Counted from the first letter of the stretch, positions 15,344-25,965 are shown. The stretch: DNA of 64,000 nucleotides from an uncultured Streptomyces sp. (GCF_947488945.1 NZ_CANLBS010000004.1:1-64000), one strand, 5' to 3'. Translations and numbers: made by a program. The notes: generated by a model not told the origin, from the sequence alone.

Positions 15344-16603
15344 GTGGTGGACGCACACAGGACGTTCGTCATCGTCGGCGGAGGTCTGGCGGGAGCGAAG
15401 GCGGCCGAGACACTCCGGGCGGAGGGGTTCGGCGGCCGGGTCATCCTGATCGGCGACGAGCGGGACCATCCCTACGAGCGGCCGCCCCTGTCCAAGGGGT
15501 ACCTGGCCGCGAAGGCGGAACGGGACAGCGTCTTCGTGCACGAGCGCGGCTGGTACGCGGCGTCGGACGTCGAACTCCACCTCGGTCAGCCCGTCACCTC
15601 CGTCGACCGGTACGCACGCTCCGTGCACCTCGGCGACAGCACGGTGATCCACTACGACAAGCTCCTGCTGGCCACCGGCGCCGAGCCGCGCAGGCTCCCG
15701 GTGCCGGGCACCGATCTGGTCGGGGTCCACCACCTGCGCCGGCTCGCCCACGCCGACCGGCTGCGGAACGTGCTGGCCGGTCTGGGCCGGGACAACGGCC
15801 ATCTGGTCATCGCGGGGGCGGGCTGGATCGGTCTTGAGGTCGCGGCGGCGGCGCGCGGCTACGGCGCGGAGGTGACCGTCGTCGAGGCGGAGCCGACCCC
15901 GCTGCACGGGGTGATGGGGCCGGAGCTGGGGCAGATCTTCACCGACCTGCACAGCGACCACGGCGTCCGCTTCCACTTCGGCGCGCGTCTCACGGAGATC
16001 GTCGGGCAGGACGGGCAGGTGCTCGCCGTGCGGACCGACGACGGGGAGGAGCACCCGGCCCACCACGTCCTGGCCGCGATCGGGGCCGCGCCCCGCACCG
16101 CGCTGGCGGAGGCCGCCGGACTGGAGCTGGCGGACCGGTCGGCCGGCGGCGGCATCGCGGTGGACGCCGCGCTGCGCACCTCGGACCCGAACATCTACGC
16201 GGCGGGGGACGTGGCGGCCGTCGAGCACCCGCTGTTCGGCGCCCGGCTGCGGGTCGAGCACTGGGCGAACGCGCTGAACGGGGGGCCGGCCGCCGCCCGC
16301 TCCATGCTCGGCCGGGAGACCTCGTACGACCGGGTGCCGTACTTCTTCTCCGACCAGTACGACCTGGGCCTCGAATACTCGGGCTGGGCCCCGCCCGGCC
16401 ACTACGACCAGGTGGTCATCCGGGGCGACGCCGGCAAGCGCGAGTTCATCGCGTTCTGGCTGAAGGACCACCGGGTGCTGGCGGGGATGAACGTCAATGT
16501 GTGGGACGTCACCGACCCCGTCCAGGAGCTGATCCGCAGCGGCGCCCGCGTCGACCCCGACGCCCTGTCCGACCCGTCCGTCCCGCTGTCGTCCCTGCTC
16601 TGA
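15344..16603 (+). CDS. FAD-dependent ferredoxin/rubredoxin-type reductase
   Basis: A 419-residue pyridine-nucleotide-disulfide-type flavoprotein. The N-terminal FAD site is FVIVGGGLAGAKAAETLRAE. PYERPPLSKGYL is characteristic of ferredoxin reductases serving oxygenases and P450s. The NAD(P)H site is LVIAGAGWIGLEVAAAARGY (about residue 155), and the second FAD motif is NIYAAGDVAAVEHP. A C-terminal reductase domain follows, with PYFFSDQYDLGLEYSGWA. It likely passes electrons from NAD(P)H to a ferredoxin; no ferredoxin or P450 partner is in the window. GTG 15344 is preceded by GAGGAGG at a six-base spacing; a second GTG follows immediately. Confidence 0.9.
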   Translation: MVDAHRTFVIVGGGLAGAKAAETLRAEGFGGRVILIGDERDHPYERPPLSKGYLAAKAERDSVFVHERGWYAASDVELHLGQPVTSVDRYARSVHLGDSTVIHYDKLLLATGAEPRRLPVPGTDLVGVHHLRRLAHADRLRNVLAGLGRDNGHLVIAGAGWIGLEVAAAARGYGAEVTVVEAEPTPLHGVMGPELGQIFTDLHSDHGVRFHFGARLTEIVGQDGQVLAVRTDDGEEHPAHHVLAAIGAAPRTALAEAAGLELADRSAGGGIAVDAALRTSDPNIYAAGDVAAVEHPLFGARLRVEHWANALNGGPAAARSMLGRETSYDRVPYFFSDQYDLGLEYSGWAPPGHYDQVVIRGDAGKREFIAFWLKDHRVLAGMNVNVWDVTDPVQELIRSGARVDPDALSDPSVPLSSLL

Positions 16604-16778
16604 CCTGCGGCGCACCGGCCCCGGCGACCGTGCCGCACCGGCCCCGGCCGCCGTCCGGGGCGGTGCGGACCGTCCCGGCGCGCGGCCCCGGCCGCCCCGG
16701 CGGGGCCCGTACGGTCCGGCCGGGGGCCCGCCCCGGCCGCCGGGTCCGGACGCCTCCCGTCCCCCGTAGACTTCACGC

Positions 16779-18707
16779 GTGGCAGGCAGGATCAATGACG
16801 AGGACGTGAAGGCGGTACGGGACGCGGTCCCGATCGACGCCGTCGTTTCCGAGTACCTCCAGCTGCGCAACGCGGGCGGCGGCAACCTCAAGGGACTCTG
16901 CCCCTTCCACGACGAGAAGTCCCCCTCCTTCCAGGTCAGCCCGTCCAAGGGGCTGTTCCACTGCTTCGGCTGCCAGGAGGGCGGCGACACGATCGCGTTC
17001 GTGATGAAGATCGACCACCTCACGTTCTCGGAGACGGTCGAGCGCCTCGCCGCCAAGGCGGGCATCACCCTGCGGTACGAGGAGGGCGGCTACAACCCCT
17101 CCCACCAGCGCGGCGAACGCATCCGGCTGATCGAGGCGCACCAGGCGGCGGCGGCCTTCTACGTCCAGCAGCTCGAAGGGCCCGAGGCGGAGATCGGCCG
17201 CAGGTTCCTTGCCGAGCGCGGCTTCGACCAGGCCGCGGCCGCCCACTTCGGCATCGGCTACAGCCCGGCCGGCTGGGACCACCTCACCCGCTATCTGCGC
17301 GGCAAGGGGTTCAGCGACAAGGAGCTGATCACCTCCGGCCTGTCCCAGGACGGCCGCCGCGGGCCCATCGACCGCTTCCGCGGCCGGCTGATGTGGCCGA
17401 TCAGCGACACCTCCGGGGAGATCGTCGGCTTCGGGGCGCGCAAGCTCCGGGACGACGACAACGGCCCGAAGTACCTCAACACCCCCGAGACGCCGGTCTA
17501 CAAGAAGTCCCAGGTGCTCTACGGCATCGACCTGGCGAAGAAGGACATCGCCAAGGTCAGCCGGGCCGTCGTCGTCGAGGGGTACACCGACGTGATGGCC
17601 TGCCACCTGGCGGGGATCACCACCGCCATCGCCACCTGCGGCACCGCCTTCGGCAACGACCACATCAAGATCCTGCGCAGGCTCCTGATGGACAACGGCA
17701 GCGCCCGGGTGATCTTCACCTTCGACGGTGACGCGGCCGGTCAGAAGGCGGCGCTGCGGGCGTTCGAGGACGACCAGAAGTTCGCCGCCGAGACCTACAT
17801 CGCCATCGCCCCGGACAACATGGACCCCTGCGACCTGCGGCTGGCCAAGGGCGACGACGCGGTGCGCGACCTGGTGGAGCCCCGGACGCCGCTCTTCGAG
17901 TTCGCGCTGCGCCAGATCGTCGCCCGGTACGACCTGGAGACCCCGGCGGGCCGCGCGGCCGCCCTCGACGAGGCGGCGCCCGTCGTCGCCAAGATCAAGA
18001 CGAGCAGCGTGCAGCGGGAGGTCGCCGTCCAGCTCGCCGGTCTGGTCGGCATTCTCGACCAGGAGTACGTCGTGCACCGCGTGGCCCAGCTCGCCCGGTG
18101 GGCGCGCGACGGCGGCGACCGGGGCGGGAAGAACGGGCAGCGCCGCCAGGGGCAGGGGCAGGTACAGGGCCGTGGCGGTCGCCCGGAGGACATCCCGGCC
18201 CCCGCCGCCCGGTCCGGCCCCGCGCTCAACCTCCGCAGCCCCGCCCACCGCACCGAGCGCGAACTGCTGAAGCTCGCCCTCCAGAAGCCCGCCCTGGTCT
18301 CCCCGGCGTTCGACGCGTACGGCTCCGACGAGTTCACCGCCCCGCCCTACGCGGCGGTGCGCGAGTGCATCGCGCAGGCGGGCGGCGCCGAGCAGGGCAC
18401 CGTGGAGCCCCGCGACTACCTGGCCGCCGTCCTCGACGCCGCGCCCAACGACACCGTGCGCAACCTCGTCACCGAGCTGGCCGTCGAGGTCTTCCACGGC
18501 AAGTCCATCGACGAGACGTACGCGGGCATGCAGTTGGTCCAGGTCCGGGTGCGGGCCGTGGACCGCAGGATCGACGACGTGCAGAGCAGCCTGGCCCGTC
18601 TCGGCAGCAACGTCGCCCCCGACCACCTCGCCGCCGCGCAGAACGAGGTCTGGGTCCTCCAGCAGTACGCCCAGGCGCTCCGCGCCCACGGCACCGACGC
18701 CCTCTGA
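16779..18707 (+). CDS. dnaG: DNA primase
   Basis: Full-length 642-residue bacterial primase that lays RNA primers at the replication fork. The N-terminal zinc-binding domain has C41, H44, C62 and C65 ([17 protein letters not shown]). The catalytic core includes GFGARKL and the Toprim motif [11 protein letters not shown] near residue 265, then [12 protein letters not shown] with the second acidic cluster. A Gln/Gly-rich linker ([14 protein letters not shown]) near 450 leads to the C-terminal DnaB-interaction domain. The GTG start lies about 175 bases after the reductase. Its place just upstream of hrdA resembles the primase-sigma arrangement of the ancestral macromolecular-synthesis operon. 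Confidence 0.97.
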   Translation: MAGRINDEDVKAVRDAVPIDAVVSEYLQLRNAGGGNLKGLCPFHDEKSPSFQVSPSKGLFHCFGCQEGGDTIAFVMKIDHLTFSETVERLAAKAGITLRYEEGGYNPSHQRGERIRLIEAHQAAAAFYVQQLEGPEAEIGRRFLAERGFDQAAAAHFGIGYSPAGWDHLTRYLRGKGFSDKELITSGLSQDGRRGPIDRFRGRLMWPISDTSGEIVGFGARKLRDDDNGPKYLNTPETPVYKKSQVLYGIDLAKKDIAKVSRAVVVEGYTDVMACHLAGITTAIATCGTAFGNDHIKILRRLLMDNGSARVIFTFDGDAAGQKAALRAFEDDQKFAAETYIAIAPDNMDPCDLRLAKGDDAVRDLVEPRTPLFEFALRQIVARYDLETPAGRAAALDEAAPVVAKIKTSSVQREVAVQLAGLVGILDQEYVVHRVAQLARWARDGGDRGGKNGQRRQGQGQVQGRGGRPEDIPAPAARSGPALNLRSPAHRTERELLKLALQKPALVSPAFDAYGSDEFTAPPYAAVRECIAQAGGAEQGTVEPRDYLAAVLDAAPNDTVRNLVTELAVEVFHGKSIDETYAGMQLVQVRVRAVDRRIDDVQSSLARLGSNVAPDHLAAAQNEVWVLQQYAQALRAHGTDAL

Positions 18708-18841
18708 CCCCCACCGTTTCCCCTCTCCGACCCACACCCGGCCGGCTCGCAGTCCCACACCCGCTCCGCCTCGGGCGGCACGACGCCGTGGCACGCGCGC
18801 GTGCTTTCGCGATCACCGCGTCACCTCCCGCTTGCAAAAAG

Positions 18842-18867
18842 TCACCGCCGACCCCTCGTGGCGGTGA
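18842..18867 (+). promoter_or_regulatory. inverted repeat in the hrdA upstream region
   Basis: TCACCGCC at 18842-18849 and GGCGGTGA at 18860-18867 form a perfect eight-base inverted repeat with a ten-base loop, in the 323-base gap between dnaG and hrdA. It is directly preceded by CTTGCAAAAAG, the only A-rich patch in the gap. It could be the dnaG terminator or an operator for hrdA. There is no T-run, so the function is open. Confidence 0.4.
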
Positions 18868-19030
18868 TGTGTCGTACGCCACACTGGACGGCGGTGTCGG
18901 GCGGGTCCCACGGGCCGGTCCGGAGCCCCAACGGAACGCGTCGGCCCCGACGGGGGCGGACGGAACGCACCGGTCCGCTCCGGCGGGCCCCCTTCCGCTT
19001 TCCGGCAGCGAACGACTGGAGGTCGCCTCC

Positions 19031-20290
19031 GTGCAGACCTGGACCGTGCAGACCCGGACCGCGCAGCCCCGCAGGGCCGCACAGCCCCACGCGCCGCAGC
19101 CCCACCCCGCGCCGACGCTGCCCGCCGCACCGGCCCTGCACGCCGAGCACGCGCCGGCCATCCCCTCCCAGAGCCGGGCCGCGCACCATCCGGAGGGCGG
19201 CCCGCAGGCGGTCCGCGCGGACCCGGAGCCCGAGCCGGGGGAGTGGTCCGACCGCCAGTCGTTCCCGTCCCCGCCCCTCTCCCCGTCCCCGCCGCTGTCC
19301 CCGTCCCCGGACGCCGTGCTGGAGGAGGCGGCGGAGGACGCCGAGGCCCCGGAGCCACGGACCCGCGCCGACCGGTACGGCCCCCAGTCCGACCTGTTCC
19401 GGCAGTACCTGCGCGAGATCGGCCGCATCCCGCTGCTGACCGCGGCCGAGGAAGTGGAGCTGGCACGCCGGGTGGAGGCCGGTCTCTTCGCGGAGGAGCG
19501 GCTCGCCCGCACCCCGGAACCCGGCCTCCGGGACGCCCACGACCTCGACCGGCTGGTGGTGCTCGGCCGCGCGGCCAAACGCCGCCTCATCGAGGCCAAC
19601 CTCCGGCTGGTCGTCTCCGTCGCCAAGCGGTACGTCGGCCGCGGGCTGACCATGCTGGACCTCGTCCAGGAGGGCAACCTCGGCCTGATCAGAGCCGTCG
19701 AGAAGTTCGACTACGCCCGCGGCTACAAGTTCTCCACGTACGCGACCTGGTGGATACGCCAGTCCATGTCCCGCGCCCTCGCCGACCAGGCCCGCACCAT
19801 CCGGGTGCCGGTGCACGTGGTCGAGCTGATCAACCGCGTCGTCCGCGTCCAGCGCCGCCTGCTCCAGGAGCGCGGTGTCGAGCCGGCGCCCGAGGAGGTC
19901 GCCGCCCAGCTCGACCTCACCCCCGAACGCGTCACCGAGGTGCTGCGGCTCTCCCAGGAACCCGTCTCACTGCACGCGCCGGTGGGGGAGGCGGACGAAG
20001 TCGCGTTCGGCGACCTCATCGAGGACGGCGACGCCCCCTCGCCCCCCGAGTCCGCCGCCTTCCTGCTGCTGCGCGAACACCTGGAAGCGGTGCTCTCCTG
20101 CCTCAACGAACGCGAGCGCAAGGTCGTCCAGCTCCGCTACGGCCTCGACGACGGGGAGCCCCGCACCCTGGAGGAGATCGGCCGGCTCTTCGGCGTCACC
20201 CGTGAACGCATCCGGCAGATCGAGGCCAAGACCCTCAGCAAGCTGCGCGGCCACGCCTACGCGGACCAGCTCCGCGGCTACCTCGACTGA
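19031..20290 (+). CDS. hrdA: principal-like sigma-70 factor HrdA
   Basis: A 419-residue group 1/2 sigma factor. The conserved part starts near residue 112 with [20 protein letters not shown] (region 1.2) and continues through [20 protein letters not shown] and [20 protein letters not shown] (region 2.1-2.2), [20 protein letters not shown] (2.3-2.4), region 3, and [20 protein letters not shown] (4.2 helix-turn-helix). Naming it hrdA rests on its position two genes after dnaG, as I remember for S. coelicolor. The N-terminal 110 residues are Pro/Ala/Gln-rich. GTG 19031 is chosen because GGAGG lies eight bases upstream; longer in-frame starts lack such a site. Confidence 0.9.
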   Translation: MQTWTVQTRTAQPRRAAQPHAPQPHPAPTLPAAPALHAEHAPAIPSQSRAAHHPEGGPQAVRADPEPEPGEWSDRQSFPSPPLSPSPPLSPSPDAVLEEAAEDAEAPEPRTRADRYGPQSDLFRQYLREIGRIPLLTAAEEVELARRVEAGLFAEERLARTPEPGLRDAHDLDRLVVLGRAAKRRLIEANLRLVVSVAKRYVGRGLTMLDLVQEGNLGLIRAVEKFDYARGYKFSTYATWWIRQSMSRALADQARTIRVPVHVVELINRVVRVQRRLLQERGVEPAPEEVAAQLDLTPERVTEVLRLSQEPVSLHAPVGEADEVAFGDLIEDGDAPSPPESAAFLLLREHLEAVLSCLNERERKVVQLRYGLDDGEPRTLEEIGRLFGVTRERIRQIEAKTLSKLRGHAYADQLRGYLD

Positions 20291-20336
20291 GACCGGACCG
20301 GGGGCGGACGGACATCCCGCACGCCGGGGGGAACGG

Positions 20337-20377
20337 CACCGGCCCGGCCCGTGCGCGAAGCACGGACCGGGCCGGTG
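20337..20377. terminator. bidirectional terminator between hrdA and the ABC genes
   Basis: An 18-base-pair stem with one mismatch (arms 20337-20354 and 20360-20377, loop GCGAA) lies between the two convergent operons. There is no T-tract, as is common in Streptomyces. Confidence 0.8.
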
Positions 20378-20419
20378 TCACCACGCCACGACGGACCCGA
20401 CGGGCCCGACGGATCAGTC

Positions 20420-20455
20420 GGGCCGGACGGGCCGGACGGGCCGGACGGGCCGGAC
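20420..20455. repeat. four tandem copies of GGGCCGGAC
   Basis: Nine-base unit repeated four times without change, immediately before the stop codon of the leftward ABC gene. Likely slippage-derived; no function suggested. Confidence 0.85.
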
Positions 20456-20458
20456 GCG

Positions 20459-22390
20459 TCAGTCCACTTCGGCCAGCGCCTGGGCGAACTGGGCTGAATA
20501 CAGCCGGGCATAGGCACCCTGCGCCGCCAACAACTCGGCGTGCGAGCCCTGTTCGACGATCGAACCGTTCTCCATCACCAGGATCACGTCCGCGTCCCGG
20601 ATCGTGGAGAGGCGGTGCGCGATCACGAAGCTGGTCCGGCCGTGCGCCAGGCGCGCCATCGCCTTCTGGATCAGCACCTCGGTCCGGGTGTCCACCGAAC
20701 TGGTCGCCTCGTCCAGCACCAGGATCACCGGATCGGACAGGAACGCCCGCGCGATGGTGATCAACTGCTTCTCGCCCGCGCTGACCCCGGTGCCCTCGTC
20801 GTCGATCACCGTGTCGTAGCCGTCGGGGAGCGTGCGGACGAAACGGTCGGCGTGCGCGGCCCGCGCCGCCTCCTCGATCTCCTCCCGGTCGACGTCGCGC
20901 GAAGCGCCGTACGCGATGTTGTCCGCGATCGACCCGCCGAACAGCCAGGTGTCCTGGAGCACCATCCCTATGCCGGACCGCAGTTCGTCGCGCGACATCT
21001 TCGCCACGTCGACGCCGTCCAGCAGGATCCGGCCGCCCGTCACCTCGTAGAACCGCATCAGCAGGTTGACCAGCGTGGTCTTGCCCGCGCCGGTCGGTCC
21101 GACGATCGCGACGGTCTGGCCCGGTTCCACGTCCAGCGAGAGGTCCTCGATGAGCGGCTTCTCCGGCTCGTAGCGGAACGACACCTTCTCCAGCGTCACG
21201 CGGCCGGTCAGCTCCGCCGGACGCTCGGCGACGTCCGGCGCCGGGTCGGCGCCCTGCTCGTCCGCGTCCAGCAGCGCGAAGACGCGCTCGGCCGAGGCGA
21301 CGCCCGACTGCACCAGGTTGGCCATCGAGGCAACCTGCGTCAGCGGCATCGAGAACTGCCGGGAGTACTGGATGAACGCCTGCACGTCACCGATCGACAG
21401 CGTGCCCGACGCCACCCGCAGCCCGCCGACCACGGCGACCAGCACGTAGTTCAGGTTCGACACGAACATCATCAGGGGCTGCATGATCCCGCTGTTGAAC
21501 TGCGCCTTGAACCCGGCCTCGTACAGCGCCTCGTTCTGCTCCGCGAACAGTTCCGCGGACTCCTCGTGGCGGCCGAAGACCTTTACCAGGGTGTGCCCGG
21601 TGTACATCTCCTCGATGTGGGCGTTGAGCTTGCCGGTGACCTTCCACTGCTCCACGAAGTGCGGCTGCGACCGCTTGCCGACCCGCGCCGCCACCACGGC
21701 CGACAGCGGCACCGTCACCAGCGCCACCAGGGCGAGCAGCGGCGAGATCCAGAACATCACGACCAGCACGCCGACGATCGTCAGCACCGAGTTGATGAGC
21801 TGGCCCATCGTCTGCTGCATCGTCTGCGAGATGTTGTCGACGTCGTTCGTCGCCCGGCTCAGCACCTCGCCGCGCTTGGCCCGGTCGAAGTACGACAGCG
21901 GCAGCCGCGCCAGCTTGGTCTGGATGTCCTCGCGGAGCTGGAACACGACCTGGTTGATGATCCTGATCGACAGCCGGGTCGAGACGAGCATCGTCAGCCC
22001 CGCGCCGACGTAGATCACCAGCACCCACAGCAGGACGGTGCCCACCGCGGAGAAGTCGATGCCCTGGCCCGGCGTGAAGTCGACGCCGGACAGCATGTCC
22101 GCCAGACCGCCGTCGCCCTTGTCGCGCAGGGCCGCGATCGCCTGCTCCTTGGTCGTCCCCTCCGGCATCCGCCGGCCGACGACCCCCGCGAAGATCAGGT
22201 CGGTCGCCGCGCCGAGGATCTTCGGCCCGACCACCGACAGCGCGACGCTCACCACGCCCGCGCACAGCATCAGGTACAGCGCGCCCTTCGCCACGCCGAA
22301 CCGCTTGAGCAACCGCTTCCCCGAGCCCTTGAAGTCCATCGACTTCTCGGTCGGGCCCGCCGCCATACGTCCACCCGGGCCCGCCATCAC
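20459..22390 (-). CDS. ABC exporter half-transporter (TMD-NBD), second gene of a pair
   Basis: A 643-residue half transporter with an N-terminal six-helix transmembrane domain (first helix ALYLMLCAGVVSVALSVVG) and a C-terminal ATPase. Walker A is VGPTGAGKTTLVNLLMRF, the signature is VSAGEKQLITIARA (LSGGQ replaced by VSAGE), and Walker B is PVILVLDEATSSVD, with an IAHRLSTIRDAD H-loop. It is an MDR/lipid exporter type protein. Its GTG start overlaps the TGA of the upstream ABC gene, so the two are co-translated and probably form a heterodimer. Two extra membrane-proximal insertions (GRRMPEGTTKEQAIAALRDK) lie between the first helices. The substrate is unknown. Confidence 0.92.
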   Translation of the reverse strand: MMAGPGGRMAAGPTEKSMDFKGSGKRLLKRFGVAKGALYLMLCAGVVSVALSVVGPKILGAATDLIFAGVVGRRMPEGTTKEQAIAALRDKGDGGLADMLSGVDFTPGQGIDFSAVGTVLLWVLVIYVGAGLTMLVSTRLSIRIINQVVFQLREDIQTKLARLPLSYFDRAKRGEVLSRATNDVDNISQTMQQTMGQLINSVLTIVGVLVVMFWISPLLALVALVTVPLSAVVAARVGKRSQPHFVEQWKVTGKLNAHIEEMYTGHTLVKVFGRHEESAELFAEQNEALYEAGFKAQFNSGIMQPLMMFVSNLNYVLVAVVGGLRVASGTLSIGDVQAFIQYSRQFSMPLTQVASMANLVQSGVASAERVFALLDADEQGADPAPDVAERPAELTGRVTLEKVSFRYEPEKPLIEDLSLDVEPGQTVAIVGPTGAGKTTLVNLLMRFYEVTGGRILLDGVDVAKMSRDELRSGIGMVLQDTWLFGGSIADNIAYGASRDVDREEIEEAARAAHADRFVRTLPDGYDTVIDDEGTGVSAGEKQLITIARAFLSDPVILVLDEATSSVDTRTEVLIQKAMARLAHGRTSFVIAHRLSTIRDADVILVMENGSIVEQGSHAELLAAQGAYARLYSAQFAQALAEVD

Positions 22391-24120
22391 GCGGCCTCCG
22401 CTTCCGTCAGCTGGGAGAGCACGATCTCCCGGTAGGTCTCATTGCCGTCCATCAGTGCGCGATGCGTACCCGAACCCACGACCCGCCCCTCGTCCAGCAC
22501 CAGAATCCGGTCGGCGTCCCTGATCGTGGAGACCCGCTGAGCCACGATCACCACGGTCGCCCCGGCGGTCTCCCGCACCAGTGCGGCGCGCAGGGCCGCG
22601 TCCGTCGCGTAGTCCAGCGCCGAGAACGAGTCGTCGAAGAGGTAGATCTCCGGCTTCTGCACCAGCGTCCGGGCGATCGCCAGCCGCTGCCGCTGCCCGC
22701 CGGACACATTGGTCCCGCCCTGCGCGATCGGCGCGTTCAGGCCGAGCTCCAGCCGCTCCACGAAGTCCTTGGCCTGCGCCACCTCCAGCGCGTGCCACAG
22801 CTCCTCGTCGGTCGCGTCCGGTTTCCCGTACCGCAGGTTCGACGCCACCGTCCCCGAGAAGAGGTACGGCTTCTGCGGCACCAGGCTCACCGTCTTCGCC
22901 AGCAGCGCCGGCTCCAGCTCCCGCACGTCGGTGCCGTCGACCAGCACCTCGCCCGCGGTCACGTCGAACAGCCGGGGCACCAGGCCCAGCAGCGTCGACT
23001 TGCCGCTGCCGGTCGAACCGATGATCGCGGTGGTCTCCCCGGGCCTCGCCTCCAGCGCCACGTCACGCAGCACCGGCTCCTCCGCACCGGGGAAGCGGAA
23101 CTCCGCACCCCGTATCTCCAGATGGCCGTGCCGGCGCAGTTCCAGCACCGGGGCGACCGGCGGGACGACACTGGAATCCGTCCCCAGCACCTCCTGGATG
23201 CGCTCGGCGCACACCTCGGCGCGCGGCACCATCATGAACATGAAGGTGGCCATCATCACCGACATGACGATCTGCATCAGATAGGCGAGGAACGCCGTCA
23301 GAGCACCGATCTCCATGCCGCCGCTGTCGATGCGGTGGGCGCCGAACCAGACCACGGCGACGGACGAGACGTTCACGACCGTCATCACGACGGGGAACAT
23401 CAGCGCCATCAGCCGGCCGGTGGACAGCGCCAGGTCCGTGAGGTGGGTGTTGGCGCCGCGGAAGCGCTCCTCCTCGTATCCGTCGCGCACGAACGCCCGG
23501 ATCACGCGGTTGCCGGTGATCTGCTCCCGCAGCACCCGGTTCACCGCGTCGAGCCGGTCCTGCATGGCCCGGAACAGCGGGCGCATCCGCTTCACGATCA
23601 GGCTGACCGCGATCGCCAGGACCGGCACCACCGCCAGCAGCACCCCGGACAGCGGCACGTCGAGCCCGAGCGCCATCACGATGCCGCCCACGCACATGAT
23701 CGGCGCCGACACCATCAGCGTGAACGTCATCAGCACCAGCATCTGGATCTGCTGGACGTCGTTGGTCGTACGGGTGATCAGCGAAGGGGCGCCGAACCGC
23801 CCGACCTCGCGGGCCGAGAACGACTGCACCCGGTCGAAGATCGCGCCCCGCAGGTCGCGCCCGAGCGCGGACGCGGTCCGGGCGCCGTAGTACACCGCGC
23901 CGACGTTGCAGAGCACCTGGAGCACGCTCACGGCGATCATCAGAGCGCCGAACCTCAGGATGTACCCCGTGTCACCCTCGACGACGCCGTTGTCGATGAT
24001 GTCCGCGTTGAGGCTGGGCAGGTACAGCGAGGCGCAGGTCTGGAGGAGTTGGAGGAAGACCAGCAGCACGATGGCTTTTCGGTACGGACCCAGGCGGGCC
24101 CGCAGAATTTTTATGAGCAC
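22387..24120 (-). CDS. ABC exporter half-transporter (TMD-NBD), first gene of a pair
   Basis: A protein of about 577 residues with the same TMD-NBD layout as its partner: first helix AIVLLVFLQLLQTCASLYLP, then Walker A IIGSTGSGKSTLLGLVPRLF, canonical signature NVSGGQRQRLAIARTL, Walker B IYLFDDSFSALDYATD, and VIVAQRVSTIRDAD. Walker B has DD instead of the catalytic DE. In heterodimeric exporters one site is often degenerate like this, and the partner gene has DE. The GTG at 24120 is the most plausible start, just before the amphipathic LIKILRARLGPYRK. Its ribosome-binding site is weak and the upstream frame stays open to 24336. Confidence 0.9.
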   Translation of the reverse strand: MLIKILRARLGPYRKAIVLLVFLQLLQTCASLYLPSLNADIIDNGVVEGDTGYILRFGALMIAVSVLQVLCNVGAVYYGARTASALGRDLRGAIFDRVQSFSAREVGRFGAPSLITRTTNDVQQIQMLVLMTFTLMVSAPIMCVGGIVMALGLDVPLSGVLLAVVPVLAIAVSLIVKRMRPLFRAMQDRLDAVNRVLREQITGNRVIRAFVRDGYEEERFRGANTHLTDLALSTGRLMALMFPVVMTVVNVSSVAVVWFGAHRIDSGGMEIGALTAFLAYLMQIVMSVMMATFMFMMVPRAEVCAERIQEVLGTDSSVVPPVAPVLELRRHGHLEIRGAEFRFPGAEEPVLRDVALEARPGETTAIIGSTGSGKSTLLGLVPRLFDVTAGEVLVDGTDVRELEPALLAKTVSLVPQKPYLFSGTVASNLRYGKPDATDEELWHALEVAQAKDFVERLELGLNAPIAQGGTNVSGGQRQRLAIARTLVQKPEIYLFDDSFSALDYATDAALRAALVRETAGATVVIVAQRVSTIRDADRILVLDEGRVVGSGTHRALMDGNETYREIVLSQLTEAEAA

Positions 24121-24378
24121 TCGGAACTCTCGGGTCGGCTGTCGGCAGAGGCCGACCCATCTTCGGGCACGCTCCACCACGACCGCGAACGTTTTTCCCC
24201 AAGCTGCGGTCAAAACGCGGGGAGCGGACCGGACCCGCCGGTCGTGCGCCCCGGCGGACCCGGTCGTACGCCTCAGCCCCGGCCGCGCGCCGCAGCCCTG
24301 GGAACGCGCCCCGGCCGTACGCCTCAGCCCCGGCAACGCGCCTCAACCGTGGGCGCGCGCCCCAGCCGTACGCCTCAC

Positions 24379-25965
24379 TCAGCCTCCGGTGACCTCGCCC
24401 GCCCACGACGGGCCGCCCATCAGCGTCGGGTGGTCGCCCGCGGGCGCCCTCGGAGCGGGCGGCGCGACGGGCTCCCCGCCGGTGCCCCGAACGGATCCGC
24501 CCGGTGCCCCCGCGCCCCGCTCCACCCCGTCGAACGCCCCCGGATGGATCTGGTCCCGCGTGGCCTCGTACTGCTGACGCACCGCACGGCCCACGGCCAG
24601 CTCCTCGCCCGGCTCCAGCACCTGGGCGGCGGCCCCGCGCCAGGCCGGGGGAGTGCGCGGGTCCAGGGTGCCCTCGGACACCCCGAGCGCCCACGCCGCC
24701 TGCCGGGCCGCGCCGATCGCCGCGTACTCGGCGGGCTGCGGCACCACGACCTGCGTACCGAACACCGACGGGGCCATCGCCTGCACCGCGGGCAGTTCGG
24801 CCGCCGCGCCCAGCAGGAACACCCGCCGCACCTCGACGCCCCGCCCGCGCAGCACGTCGAGCGCGTCGGCCAGCGCGCACAGCATCCCCTCGAACGCCGC
24901 CCGCGCCAGGTGCTCCGGCTTCATCGACTCGCGCCGCATCCCGGACAGTGTGCCCGCGGTGTGCGGAAGCCGCGGGGTGCGCTCACCCTCCAGATAGGGG
25001 AGCAGCACCAGTCCGGAGGCGCCCGGGGTCGACTTCAGCGCCAGCTCCGACAACTCCTCCAACCCGCCCTCCAGACCCAGCATCTCGGCGGTCCCGCGCA
25101 GGGCCCGCACCGCGTTGGAGGTGTGCACGACCGGCAGGTGCATGCCGGTGGCGTCGGCGAAGGAGGTGATCATGCCCGACGGGTCGGTCAGCGCCTCGTG
25201 GTGGACCGCCATCACGGAGCCGGAGGCCCCCAGCGACACCACGGCGTCCCCGGCGGCGACGCCCAGCCCGAACGCGGCGGCCATCGTCTCGCCGGTACCG
25301 GCCGAGATCAGCAGGCCCTCCGGCGTGGTCCCGGCGGCGTCGGCAGGACCCAGCACCTCGGGCAGGGCCGCCCGGTGCCCGAGCGCCAGCTCCACCAGAT
25401 CGGGGCGGTAGGAGGAGGTGTGCGCGGACCAGTACCCCGTACCGGAGGCGGCGCCCCGGTCGGTCGTGCGCCGGGCCGGACGGCCGAGGAGCTGCCACAC
25501 CAGCCAGTCGTGCGGCTGGAGGACGGCGGCGACCCGCTCGGCGTTCTCCGGTTCGCTCCGCGCCATCCAGCGCAGCTTCGCCACCGCCTGCGCGGCCTGC
25601 GGCACCGACCCGACGGCCTCGGCCCAGGCCTCCCGGCCGCCCAGCGAGTCGATCAGATCGGCGGCGGCGACCTGCGCCCGCCGGTCGTTGCCCACCAGCG
25701 CCGGACGCACCGCGTTGCCCTGCCGGTCCAGCGGCACCAGACCGTGCTGCTGCGCGGCCACGCCGATCGCGGAGACGCCTTCGAGCAGCCCGCCGCCGGC
25801 CGCCTCGCCCAGCGAGAGAAGCCATGCCTGCGGATCGACCTCGGTCGATCTCGCCTCACCGGGGTGCGCGGCGTACCCCTGCCGCAGGACCGCTCCCGTG
25901 TCCGAGTCACAGACGACGATGTGCGTGTAGGCGGAAGAACTGTCCAAGCCGGCGACTATGCCCAT
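24379..25965 (-). CDS. FGGY-family carbohydrate kinase (xylulokinase-like)
   Basis: A 528-residue sugar kinase. The N-terminal phosphate-binding segment is IVAGLDSSSAYTHIVVCDSD, followed by VGNDRRAQVAAADL and AVAKLRWMARSEPENAERVA, and AASGTGYWSAHTSSYRPDL with the likely substrate Asp. The C-terminal ATPase half has AVVSLGASGSVMAV and a FGGY-type AFEGMLCALADALDVLRGRG, then VFLLGAAAELPAVQAMAPSV. It is closest to xylulokinase-like proteins, but the sugar is not assignable; no transport or isomerase gene lies beside it. ATG 25965 is chosen because the nucleotide-binding strand begins immediately after it. The 258 bases upstream of the ABC pair separate the two transcripts. Confidence 0.85.
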   Translation of the reverse strand: MGIVAGLDSSSAYTHIVVCDSDTGAVLRQGYAAHPGEARSTEVDPQAWLLSLGEAAGGGLLEGVSAIGVAAQQHGLVPLDRQGNAVRPALVGNDRRAQVAAADLIDSLGGREAWAEAVGSVPQAAQAVAKLRWMARSEPENAERVAAVLQPHDWLVWQLLGRPARRTTDRGAASGTGYWSAHTSSYRPDLVELALGHRAALPEVLGPADAAGTTPEGLLISAGTGETMAAAFGLGVAAGDAVVSLGASGSVMAVHHEALTDPSGMITSFADATGMHLPVVHTSNAVRALRGTAEMLGLEGGLEELSELALKSTPGASGLVLLPYLEGERTPRLPHTAGTLSGMRRESMKPEHLARAAFEGMLCALADALDVLRGRGVEVRRVFLLGAAAELPAVQAMAPSVFGTQVVVPQPAEYAAIGAARQAAWALGVSEGTLDPRTPPAWRGAAAQVLEPGEELAVGRAVRQQYEATRDQIHPGAFDGVERGAGAPGGSVRGTGGEPVAPPAPRAPAGDHPTLMGGPSWAGEVTGG

